Source: Anaerolineae bacterium
GTDB taxonomy: Bacteria; Chloroflexota; Anaerolineae; Aggregatilineales; Phototrophicaceae
Direction: 5' to 3'
DNA: 64,000 nucleotides
Assembly (NCBI GenBank): GCA_025454495.1
Contig: JALOOI010000003.1
Coordinates: 1 to 64,000 of the forward strand
Under the pieces are notes generated by a model. The model was not told the DNA's origin and searched no databases. It saw nothing but the letters and a program-made list of their open reading frames with translations. Position numbers and translations under genes: made by a program. Below, piece after piece: positions 16,377 to 24,777 of this stretch. How positions within the stretch are numbered: the first letter of the stretch is position 1; every line of letters starts with the position of its first letter.

Positions 16377-18605
16377 TCAGCCGTTTAGCTGGGCCAGCAG
16401 CTTTTTATAATCTTCGATGCGGTCGGGCTTGAGCGAGATAATTTGCCGGATGGTGGCCGCGGCTTCTTTGTTCAGCCCGGCATCCAGTTGCAGTTCGCCC
16501 AGGGCATCCAGTTGTTCGATCGCTTCTTTGACCATGTTCAGCTTGCGGTAAATTTGCGCCAGGCGAGAGCGCAGGGCGGTATCGGCCGGCATATTGCGGA
16601 CGAGTTCTTCCAGCATGGAGCGAATTTTGTTCACCATGCCTTTGCGGGCATAAATCCCCAGCAGCGTATCCAGCCGTTTGACGGCCTCCACCTGGTTGCC
16701 CTGAGTGTAGTAAATATCGGTGAGGCCGCGCAGGGCTTTTTCGTCGCTGCTGTCCAGTTCCAGGATTTCTTCAAAGATTTTTTGCGCCTGGCGCGTGTTC
16801 AGCCGCATCTGGTTCAATTCTGCCAGGCTGTGCTTAATTTGCACCAGCTTGCTGGACGGCGCGTTGATGCGCCGGGCCATGCGCTCGGCTGCGGCGAAGG
16901 TCTGGTTGCAGCGGTCAAAATCGCCGAGCTGCTGGTAAGTGTTCGCCAGGTCGATATACTGGTCGAGCGCTTCTTCCAGCCGGTTTTCGCCTTCCAGAAG
17001 CTGGATCAGGTTCATGCGGACTTCCACATCCAGCGGAGCCATATCCAGCACGGTGCCCAGGATGGCGGCGGCGCGGTCATTTTCTTCACGCACCAGGTAG
17101 GCTTTGGCCACCATGTTGTATTTGTTGATGGCCTGGCGGATGCGCCCTTCTTTCATCAGAATTTCGGCCATGCGGACATGCACAGGCAGGTAGAAGGGCG
17201 ATTTTTCGATGGCCCGCTGGCATTCGTCCATGGCCAGAGTATACAGCCCCTGGCGGATGTAGCGATCAATGAACGACACCGATTCCGCCAGCGAGTCGCT
17301 GCCTTTGGCGGCCCAGGTTTCGCTGAGGGTTTTATCATCGCTGCCGCTGGTTTCCATCATCTGGCGGCGGGTTTCGGCCACGCGGTTTTTCCAGTCGCGG
17401 CCGCTCAGCAGGTTGAGCGAGCGCTCATTGCTGGCGCTCAGCTTTTCGGCGCTGCTGCCCTCCATGATCGTCGTCAGGCGATCATAGAATTCCATCATTT
17501 CGTTCACTTCCAGCGTATCGGTGGTCTGGCTGGCATCCACCGCCTGCAAACAGCGCACCAGGTATTTGGCGGCATTCCGCTGATCGCCCAGTTTAAAATA
17601 GGACTGCCCCAGCGCGTGCAGGGCCCCGGCGGACAGGCGCGGATGGGTGATGGCCTCGCCCAGGTGCCGCACCGCCTCCGGCCACTGCTCCGTCAGCACC
17701 AGCAGCCCGCCCAGGTTCATCTTCAGCGACGGGTGTTTAAGGCCATCTTTATCCGCCTGGCGGTAGGCATCGGCGGCCTGTTTGTGCAGGCTCTGCCGCT
17801 GGTATTCCATGCCCTGCATGGCCGGGATGATGAAATCGCTGAGGCCGCTTTCCACCACAAAGGCGGCCAGCATCTCCAGCGCTTCGGTGAGGGCTTCGCC
17901 CAGGGGCCCCAGCGGATCATCGCTGGCGGCGGGCGGGGCGGCGGCTTCGGGCGCGGGCAGTTCGCCGGTTTTGGGGCGGCCGCCTTCACGGAGGCCGGGC
18001 GGCGGCTTGATGTCGTCGCTGCCGGTTTTGAGCGCCTGGAGCATATTCAGCGCATCAATGTTGTTTTTATCCAGCCGCAGCGCCCGGTCCACCACCTGCA
18101 TGGCTTTATCGACCTGCTTCAGCCGCCAGAAATTGTAGGCCAGGGTTAAGTATTCGTAGACGGCCTTTTTGTTGTAGCCCAGGCGCTCGTAGGCCTGCGC
18201 CAGGCGGGCATGAACCCCCACCAGCCCCGGCGTAAGCTGCGTGGCACGTTCCCAGTTGCCGATGGCCTTATCCCAGTCTTTCTGGGCCAGGTAGGCTTCG
18301 GCCACTTTCACGTACTGCTGTGCCGCTTCTTTAAGCTGCCCCATGCGCTCCAGCGCATCGGCGATGCCCTCCAGCGGCACCGGGTCTTCCGGGGCCAGGC
18401 TGCTGGCTTTGCGATAGGCCCGCAGCGCCCGGTCAAGCTGGCTGCTGTTCAACAGCACCATGGCCAGGTTCAGGTGGGCATCCGGGTCTTCTGGCTGCAC
18501 CTGAATGGCCCGTGAATATGACTCGATGGCATCGCGCCAGCGTTCTTCAAAAGCGGCGTTGTGCCCATCTTCCATGAATTTTTGAAAATCTCTGGCATCC
18601 GGCAT
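16377..18605 (-). CDS. Large tetratricopeptide-repeat protein
   Basis: A 742-residue soluble protein made largely of TPR helices. Clear repeats lie in about 14-200 and 450-740, such as AHLNLAMVLLNSSQLDRALRA... style pairs with conserved G/A/P positions. A low-complexity proline/alanine stretch at about 205-235 separates the two TPR blocks. There is no signal peptide or catalytic motif. TPR arrays bind partner proteins; the partner is unknown. The gene lies 23 bases after argF and 56 bases before cdaA. An 8-bp inverted repeat (CGGCCGGC) in the latter gap might be an attenuator. Confidence 0.8.
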   Translation of the reverse strand: MPDARDFQKFMEDGHNAAFEERWRDAIESYSRAIQVQPEDPDAHLNLAMVLLNSSQLDRALRAYRKASSLAPEDPVPLEGIADALERMGQLKEAAQQYVKVAEAYLAQKDWDKAIGNWERATQLTPGLVGVHARLAQAYERLGYNKKAVYEYLTLAYNFWRLKQVDKAMQVVDRALRLDKNNIDALNMLQALKTGSDDIKPPPGLREGGRPKTGELPAPEAAAPPAASDDPLGPLGEALTEALEMLAAFVVESGLSDFIIPAMQGMEYQRQSLHKQAADAYRQADKDGLKHPSLKMNLGGLLVLTEQWPEAVRHLGEAITHPRLSAGALHALGQSYFKLGDQRNAAKYLVRCLQAVDASQTTDTLEVNEMMEFYDRLTTIMEGSSAEKLSASNERSLNLLSGRDWKNRVAETRRQMMETSGSDDKTLSETWAAKGSDSLAESVSFIDRYIRQGLYTLAMDECQRAIEKSPFYLPVHVRMAEILMKEGRIRQAINKYNMVAKAYLVREENDRAAAILGTVLDMAPLDVEVRMNLIQLLEGENRLEEALDQYIDLANTYQQLGDFDRCNQTFAAAERMARRINAPSSKLVQIKHSLAELNQMRLNTRQAQKIFEEILELDSSDEKALRGLTDIYYTQGNQVEAVKRLDTLLGIYARKGMVNKIRSMLEELVRNMPADTALRSRLAQIYRKLNMVKEAIEQLDALGELQLDAGLNKEAAATIRQIISLKPDRIEDYKKLLAQLNG

Positions 18606-18628
18606 AGGTTAACCCGTGTAAACTGCTG

Positions 18629-19546
18629 CTATGCTAACAGGTGAACGAGGATGGCTTTCTGGGCATGAAGCCGATTTTCCGCCTGCTGAAAGATGACGGA
18701 ATGCCGGCCATCGGCCACATCGTCGGTAATTTCTTCGCCCCGGTGAGCGGGCAGGCAGTGCATGACCACATGATCAGCCCGGGCATGGCGCAGCAAAGCG
18801 GCATTGACCTGATACGGCTGAAACAGCGGTCGGCGGTCGGCGGCTTCTTTTTCCTGCCCCATGCTCACCCAGGTATCGGTGTAGATGACGTGCGCCTGTT
18901 CCACCGCCTGCTGCGGGTGGGTGGTCATCATCACCGGAATGCCGCTGCGCTGAATCAGCCCGGCGGTGTGCTGGCGGGTGGCTTCCGGCAGTTCGTAGCC
19001 TTCCGGCGTGGCGATGGCAAAAGCCATGCCGAAGTGGGCGGCGGCTTCCAGCAGCGAGGCGGCGACATTGTTGCCATCGCCCACGTAGGCCAGCTTCAGG
19101 CCTTCCAGCCGGCCAAAATTCTCATAAATCGTCAGCATATCGGCCATGGCCTGGCAGGGGTGAAAAGCATCGCTGAGGCCGTTGATGACCGGCACCCGCG
19201 AATACTGCGCCAGTTCTTCCACATGCGCCTGGTCAAACACCCGCGCCATGATGCCCTGCACATAGCTGGACAGCACCCGCGCCACATCGGCGATGCTCTC
19301 GCGCTGGCCCAGGCCAATTTCCTGCGGCCCCAGCATGATGGCATCGCCTCCCAGGTGCTTCATCGCTACTTCAAAAGACACGCGCGTCCGCAGGGAGGGC
19401 TTCTGGAAGATCATGCCCAGGATTTTGCGCTGCAATACCGGGCGATTGCCGCCCGACTGCCATTCAAATTTGAGATGAACCGCCAGCTTCAGCAGGTGAT
19501 GAATCTCGGCCGATGACCATGAAGCCAGTTCCAGAAAATGTTTCAT
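18629..19546 (-). CDS. argF: Ornithine carbamoyltransferase
   Basis: A 305-residue enzyme of normal length that makes citrulline from ornithine and carbamoyl phosphate in arginine synthesis. The carbamoyl-phosphate loop is [11 protein letters not shown] near 49-59 (Leu where many relatives have Thr), then HPCQAMAD near 128-135, [11 protein letters not shown] near 149-159, the ornithine-side DTWVSMGQE, and [11 protein letters not shown] near 263-273 with the catalytic Cys. No other arg genes are nearby. It is transcribed with the TPR gene that follows. Confidence 0.95.
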   Translation of the reverse strand: MKHFLELASWSSAEIHHLLKLAVHLKFEWQSGGNRPVLQRKILGMIFQKPSLRTRVSFEVAMKHLGGDAIMLGPQEIGLGQRESIADVARVLSSYVQGIMARVFDQAHVEELAQYSRVPVINGLSDAFHPCQAMADMLTIYENFGRLEGLKLAYVGDGNNVAASLLEAAAHFGMAFAIATPEGYELPEATRQHTAGLIQRSGIPVMMTTHPQQAVEQAHVIYTDTWVSMGQEKEAADRRPLFQPYQVNAALLRHARADHVVMHCLPAHRGEEITDDVADGRHSVIFQQAENRLHAQKAILVHLLA

Positions 19547-19638
19547 GGAAGTTCTTGAACTTTCTATGCAGGCAAAGAAGACCAGGGTGGTACTGTTACC
19601 AGTTTAACACAACCTGGCGCGTTGCGAAACACGCCCCC

Positions 19639-22479
19639 TCAGCCGACGCGCGTCATCTCCAGCCAGTTGGGCCCGCTTTCGGCATTGGCCACCAGGGCGG
19701 CATCCAGCGTATACGCCTGCTCCATGATGTCGACCACCAGGCGGCTGATGCGCTCCAGGTGGTCTTCCGGCACTTCCAGCACCAGTTCATCATGCACCTG
19801 AAGGATCATGCGGGCCGGTTCGCCGCCGGCCCGCAGCGCGGCGTGCAGGTTGAGCATGGCCCGCTTCAGGATGTCCGCAGCGGTGCCCTGCACCGGCATA
19901 TTGATGGCGGCGCGTAATTCTGCCTGGGCGGCCTGGCTGTTGAGCTGGCCCTGCTGCAACTGCGGGAAGTAGCGCCGCCGTCCCAGCAGCGTTTCGACAT
20001 AGCCCAGGCTGCGGGCGCGGTCTTCCGTCTCTTTGATGTAGCGCTCCACCCCCGGCATTTGCTGGAAATAGGTTTTGATGAATTGATCGGCCTCGGCCAG
20101 CGTCAGTTCGCTGTCCCGCGCCAGGCGGAACGCGCCCATGCCGTACATCAGCCCGAAGTTAACCCGCTTGGCAAAGCCGCGCTGCTCATCGGTGACGGCT
20201 TCCGGGTCGATGCCGAAGACGGCGGCGGCGGTGGCCCGGTGAATATCCTGCCCGCGGCGGAAGGCGGCCAGCAGGGTGGCATCCTGGCTGAGGTGGGCCA
20301 TCACCCGCAGTTCGATCTGGCTGTAATCCACCGCCAGCAGCACCTGCCCCGGCGGCGCGATGAAGGCCCGGCGAATGGCCCGGCCGCTGGCGGTGCGGAT
20401 GGGGATATTTTGCAGGTTAGGATTGCTGCTGCTAAAGCGCCCGGTGCTGGTGCCGGTCTGGTTGTAGCGGGTGTGCACGCGCCCGGTGCGCGGGTTCACC
20501 AGCGCCGGCAGCGCATCGACATAGGTGCTTTTCAGCTTGGCCAGTTCGCGGTAATCCAGGATCACCGGGATCACCGGGTGCGCGTCGTGCAGGGCATCCA
20601 GCGTGTTCACATCCACCGAATAGCCCTGGGTGGTTTTTTTGAGGCCCTGCACGGACAGTTTGAGCTTTTCAAACAGCACCTCATTCAACTGTTTGGGGCT
20701 GTTGATGTTGAAGGACTGCCCGGCGAGCTGGTAGATGCGTTCTTCCAGCCCGCGCAGGTCGCGCTCCATCACCTGGCTCATCTGCGCCAGGTAGGGCAGG
20801 TCGAGCAGCACACCGGCCTGCTCCATATCCGCAATCACCGGGATCAGCGGCATTTCCAGCGTGCCGAAGATGTTCTGGGTATCGGTGGCGGCCAGGGTGG
20901 CCCGCAGCGCGTTTTCGCCGGGTTGCAGGCGCAGCGGTGGCGTGGGGCTGGCCAGATAAAGCTGGCAGGTGAGGGCGGCATCGGCGGCAGCATAGGGGGC
21001 TGCGTCTTCCACCGGCACCACCGCCATGGATTTTTGCTTCGCCCCTTTGCCAATCAACGCTTCAATATCGGTCATGGTGAGGTTGAACTGCCGGCGTACC
21101 AGATTCTTTAACCCCAGAAAGCGGCTGAGGGGATCGCACACCCATTCGGCAATCATGCTGTCGAACACCACCGGCGTGACATCAAGGCCGTAGCGCCGCA
21201 GGATCACCAGGTCAAAACTGGCGTTGTGGGCAATTTTGGCGATGTGCGGGCTGGTCAGCGGCGGGCGCAGGGCTTCGATGACGGTGGCCAGCGGCAGTTG
21301 ATCGGGCGCGGGGTCGGCGAACATGGTGCCGCTGCCTGCGCCGGTGTGCCCCACCGGGATATAGTAACCGGTGAGGCCATCCACTGCCAGCGCGATGCCC
21401 ACCAGATCGGCCGCCATCTGGTCGAGACCGGTGGTTTCCACATCCCACACGATGGCCGTGGCGGCGTTCAGCGTTTGCACCAGCGCGGCCAGCCCGGCCG
21501 CATCACGCACGATGACCGTCTGGACGAAATCGGCGGCGGTGAGGGGGCTGGCATCCGGTGTTTGCGCCGGGGCGGTATGTTTCAGCCGGCCCAGGCGGTC
21601 GCGCAGGGAGCGAAAATCCAGTTCCGCGAACAGGGTATCCACGGTTTGCGCGTTAAAATCGCGGGCGCGGCAGGCGTTCAGGTCGAGCGTGAGGGGTAAA
21701 TCCTGCTTAATCTGCGCCAGTGTGCGGCTGAGGTAGGCCGCCTCCTGCCCATCGATCAATTTCTGGCGCAGGGCTTCTTTGATGTCACCCAGATGGGCAT
21801 AAATGTTGTCCAGCGTGCCGTACTGTTGCAGCAGGCCGGTGGCGGTCTTCTCGCCGATGCCTTTTACGCCGGGGATGTTGTCGGAACTGTCGCCCATCAG
21901 CGCTTTTAAATCCACAAGCTGGCGCGGTTCCAGCCCGTCGTAGCGGCCGCGGAAGGTGGCTTCATCAAACACCAGGTCATCATCGCCGCGCTGTGGTAGC
22001 TGCACGCGCACATGGGGGGTCAGCAGTTGCAGGATGTCGCGGTCGCCGGTGATGATATGCACATCCAGCCCGGCCGCCTGGGCCTGGGGCGCAATGGTGC
22101 CCATCACATCGTCGGCTTCGCAGCCCTCCAGCGCCAGCACCGGAATATTGAACGCCTCCGTCACCTGCTGAATGCGCTTCATCTGCGTCACCAGGTCAGC
22201 GGGCATGTCAGCGCGATTGTTCTTATAGGCCGGGTAGAGCGCTTCGCGCCCGCTGAGGCCGCGGTCAAAGGTGACGGCCAGGTAATGGGCGGTGCTGTGT
22301 TCCTGTTCCACCAGGTCCATCAGAATGGTGGCGAAACGCAGCACCGCCCCGGTGGGTTCGCCGGCCCGGGTGGACATCACCCCGCCGCGCCGGGCGACAT
22401 TTTGCATGGCGTAAAACTGCCGGTAAGCGACAGCGTGGCCATCAATCAAATACAATACCGGACGCGCAGAGGCTGTCAT
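19639..22479 (-). CDS. polA: DNA polymerase I with 5' nuclease and proofreading domains
   Basis: A 946-residue three-domain polymerase. The 5'-3' exonuclease occupies about 1-300 (LIDGHAVAYRQFY, GDSSDNIPGVKGIG). The 3'-5' exonuclease at about 310-500 keeps DVETTG with both acidic residues, HNASFD and YAAADAAL, so proofreading should be intact. The polymerase carries motif A D718 (VDYSQIELR), the O-helix R767/K771/F775/Y779 and motif C H896-D897 (VHDELVLEV). F775 is the normal dNTP-selecting Phe. It works in Okazaki fragment processing and repair. An extended -10 promoter lies at 22519-22527. Confidence 0.97.
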   Translation of the reverse strand: MTASARPVLYLIDGHAVAYRQFYAMQNVARRGGVMSTRAGEPTGAVLRFATILMDLVEQEHSTAHYLAVTFDRGLSGREALYPAYKNNRADMPADLVTQMKRIQQVTEAFNIPVLALEGCEADDVMGTIAPQAQAAGLDVHIITGDRDILQLLTPHVRVQLPQRGDDDLVFDEATFRGRYDGLEPRQLVDLKALMGDSSDNIPGVKGIGEKTATGLLQQYGTLDNIYAHLGDIKEALRQKLIDGQEAAYLSRTLAQIKQDLPLTLDLNACRARDFNAQTVDTLFAELDFRSLRDRLGRLKHTAPAQTPDASPLTAADFVQTVIVRDAAGLAALVQTLNAATAIVWDVETTGLDQMAADLVGIALAVDGLTGYYIPVGHTGAGSGTMFADPAPDQLPLATVIEALRPPLTSPHIAKIAHNASFDLVILRRYGLDVTPVVFDSMIAEWVCDPLSRFLGLKNLVRRQFNLTMTDIEALIGKGAKQKSMAVVPVEDAAPYAAADAALTCQLYLASPTPPLRLQPGENALRATLAATDTQNIFGTLEMPLIPVIADMEQAGVLLDLPYLAQMSQVMERDLRGLEERIYQLAGQSFNINSPKQLNEVLFEKLKLSVQGLKKTTQGYSVDVNTLDALHDAHPVIPVILDYRELAKLKSTYVDALPALVNPRTGRVHTRYNQTGTSTGRFSSSNPNLQNIPIRTASGRAIRRAFIAPPGQVLLAVDYSQIELRVMAHLSQDATLLAAFRRGQDIHRATAAAVFGIDPEAVTDEQRGFAKRVNFGLMYGMGAFRLARDSELTLAEADQFIKTYFQQMPGVERYIKETEDRARSLGYVETLLGRRRYFPQLQQGQLNSQAAQAELRAAINMPVQGTAADILKRAMLNLHAALRAGGEPARMILQVHDELVLEVPEDHLERISRLVVDIMEQAYTLDAALVANAESGPNWLEMTRVG

Positions 22480-22518
22480 GGGCTATTCCCGTCACACAGG
22501 CGCAAGAACATTTGGGCG

Positions 22519-22527
22519 ATTATAGCA
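22519..22527 (-). promoter_or_regulatory. Extended -10 promoter of polA
   Basis: On the minus strand TGC-TATAAT, with the expected start near 22512, 33 bases before the polA ATG at 22479. No clear -35. Confidence 0.6.
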
Positions 22528-22551
22528 CAAAACAGCCGTGGCTGCCGGCCT

Positions 22552-24642
22552 TCAGGATTGGCCGGCGAAATAGAGAAAATCCTGAATTTCTTCCGGGCGC
22601 AGCGCCCGCCCCGGTGCCAGCAGCAGGTAAGACGGGGCCCATAGCTGCGCGGCATCCTGTTCCGGGTGCTGCCGGCACACCAGGTCGGCGGAGCGCTCCA
22701 TGAGCTGCTGGAGGCGCTCCCTGGGCGATTTCAGCGCGGGCACATCGGCAAAGAGGGTGATGTGATCTTCCTCCACGCTGAGGCTGTAAAGCTGCCAGCC
22801 CAGGCGGGTTAGCCGGTCGTTCAGCCCGTGGTACACGGCCTGGCGGGTGCCGGCGGCGAGGGTAAAATGGGGGTCACGCACCAGCCACAGGAAGGTCAGC
22901 GGTTCCAGCGGGCCTGTTTCGGCCGGTTCGTCCGGCATGGCCGGGGCGGTTTCGGCGGCGGGCACGGCTTCGGCGGCCGGGGCTGCGGCTTCCTGCACCG
23001 CGGCCAGCGCGTCGGCCAGCCGGCGGCCCTGGCGGCGGATGCGGTGAAGCTGCTGCGTGCCGGAGAAGATCATCGACAGGGCAAAACCGCCATCAACCCC
23101 GCGGGAATAGAGCATGTAATCCTGCCCGCTGCCCTGGAGGGTGATGAAGCGGATGCGCCCCTGCGCCGGAGCGGCTTCCCAGTCACCGGCGATGGTCTGG
23201 CGAATTTCTTCAATGTCTTCCAGCGGCAGCGCCCCGGCATAGGCGATGATCTGGCTGTCGCGGGCCAGCACGCAGGCTTCGGCGGTCAGTTCCAGCGACA
23301 CCTGGGTGAGCGTGAGCGCCAGGCGGGCCACGGCTTCATCTTCCGGGGCCATCTGGATGTACTGCGGGCGGGGCGGCGCGGCAGCCACCCCGCCGGACGT
23401 GCCGGCCGTCAGCTCCAGGGCTTCACTGTCGGGCAGTTCCGGCAGCAGGTCAATTTCCGGCGGGGCGGGTTCCGGCGTGATGGGCAGCAGCACCGGCGGC
23501 ACGGCCGGCGGCGGGGCATCATCTGCGCCGGCGGTGGACGGGTGCGAGTGGGGCAGCGGCTGGCTGCGTTCCGTTTCCAGCGCGGCGGCATCTGCCGGCA
23601 GGAACTGCCCCGGCGAGGGCGTGGTGGCCGGGGCAGTGTATTCCAGCGGCTGCGAAGGTGCCAGGGCAAAATCGTCCGGCAAAAAATCTGGCTCGCGGAC
23701 GTAGCGCTCGCTCTCCTCCACCCACGAGGGCAGCGGCTGCAGGCGCTGGCCGCCGGCCAACATCTGATCCTGAATGCGGGACAAAAATTCATCCAGCGAG
23801 AAGCTGTCCAGCGGGGTGGAATCGTCGGTGGCATTGGCCAGGATGACGGCCGCCGGGATCGCCCCGGAGTCTTCGGCCTCGTCCGGCGTGGCGGCGGGCG
23901 GCGGTGCGATGGGCTGCGTGGCCTCATCGTTAAATGCCGTCATCATCCGGCTGATGGCGTTGCTTTCCAGCATCCCCTGGCGCAGGTCGCGCAGGGTGGC
24001 ACTCTCCTCAAAGGCGGGCAGCGGTGGTTCTTCGGCGGCCAGCTTCTGGAAGATGCTCACGGCGGCATCGGCATCCTCGAAAATTTCTTCCGGCGGGGGC
24101 ACATCCCCCGGCACCTGCAGGCGGGTGCTGCCCGCGGTATCCTGGAGAATCACTTCCACCGGGGGCGTATCATCGGCCGGGGAAGGCGCGGGCTGCGGGC
24201 GCACGGCGGCAGCGCGGCCGGTGGGTTCATCATCGCTGACGGCCCGCATCCGGGCGGTACCGGGCTGTGCTTCGTACACACGCTGCCGGGCTTCTTTCAG
24301 CAGCGGGGCCAGTTTGCGGGCCGTCCAGCTATAATCAATGATGCCATGCAGCCGCAGCTCAATATACAGCCGCCGGCTGAGGTCATTATCTGGCAGCGCG
24401 ATGATGGCCAGATCGGGCTGGATGTCGTAGACCTGGGCGACCACGGCCGCCGTGCGCTGGTCGGTGAGGTTAATGTCCAGCAGCAGCACATCCTGGGGCT
24501 GCGCCCGCAGATGGTTGAGCAGATGCTCGACCGAGGAGAGCAGGGTAACGCGGAAGGCACCGGGCTGCTCCAGCGCCTGGGCAATTTGCATGGCATAAGC
24601 CACATTTTGCGTGAGAACCAGCACCCGTGTGACGATGAACAC
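22552..24642 (-). CDS. Receiver-like / roadblock-like / IS200-transposase-like fusion protein
   Basis: A 696-residue protein I cannot match to a named family. Residues 5-125 look like a receiver with D56 (LLLDINL) but without the N-terminal acidic pair and the usual Lys. Residues 130-430 are proline/alanine/acid-rich and probably disordered. Residues 435-550 resemble a roadblock/LC7 domain (ACVLARDSQIIAYAG). Residues 580-694 resemble the Y1 transposase fold of IS200/IS605: VEEDHITLFADVP matches the strand with the HUH motif but reads H-I-T, and LWAPSYLLLAPG near 668-679 matches the C-terminal block. The catalytic Tyr position appears to be F689. The start is GTG with GGGAG seven bases upstream. 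Function unknown; a scaffold or nucleic-acid sensor is possible. Confidence 0.72.
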   Translation of the reverse strand: MFIVTRVLVLTQNVAYAMQIAQALEQPGAFRVTLLSSVEHLLNHLRAQPQDVLLLDINLTDQRTAAVVAQVYDIQPDLAIIALPDNDLSRRLYIELRLHGIIDYSWTARKLAPLLKEARQRVYEAQPGTARMRAVSDDEPTGRAAAVRPQPAPSPADDTPPVEVILQDTAGSTRLQVPGDVPPPEEIFEDADAAVSIFQKLAAEEPPLPAFEESATLRDLRQGMLESNAISRMMTAFNDEATQPIAPPPAATPDEAEDSGAIPAAVILANATDDSTPLDSFSLDEFLSRIQDQMLAGGQRLQPLPSWVEESERYVREPDFLPDDFALAPSQPLEYTAPATTPSPGQFLPADAAALETERSQPLPHSHPSTAGADDAPPPAVPPVLLPITPEPAPPEIDLLPELPDSEALELTAGTSGGVAAAPPRPQYIQMAPEDEAVARLALTLTQVSLELTAEACVLARDSQIIAYAGALPLEDIEEIRQTIAGDWEAAPAQGRIRFITLQGSGQDYMLYSRGVDGGFALSMIFSGTQQLHRIRRQGRRLADALAAVQEAAAPAAEAVPAAETAPAMPDEPAETGPLEPLTFLWLVRDPHFTLAAGTRQAVYHGLNDRLTRLGWQLYSLSVEEDHITLFADVPALKSPRERLQQLMERSADLVCRQHPEQDAAQLWAPSYLLLAPGRALRPEEIQDFLYFAGQS

Positions 24643-24741
24643 CCTGTTACTCCCGGTGGCAGCGACCCTGTTTCAAATATGCTGCTTCCATTGTACCCAT
24701 CTTCCACCGGCGTGGCACACCTTTTCTGCGGGGTTTTGCCC

Positions 24742-24770
24742 GGCAGGCACAGCGGGGGGCTGCGCCTGCC
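24742..24770 (-). terminator. Hairpin terminator after the SH3b-CARDB lipoprotein gene
   Basis: A 12-bp stem with one mismatch (24742-24753 with 24759-24770, GGCAGGCACAGC against GCTGCGCCTGCC) closes a 5-base loop, immediately after the lipoprotein stop on the minus strand. The T-rich tail is poor, so efficiency is uncertain. Confidence 0.5.
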
Positions 24771-24777
24771 GAACAGC

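Noticed and set aside
22552-24642. A live IS200/IS605 insertion
   Set aside because: The transposase-like part is the C-terminal domain of a longer in-frame protein, lacks the second HUH His and apparently the Tyr, and no flanking hairpin ends or accessory gene are seen.
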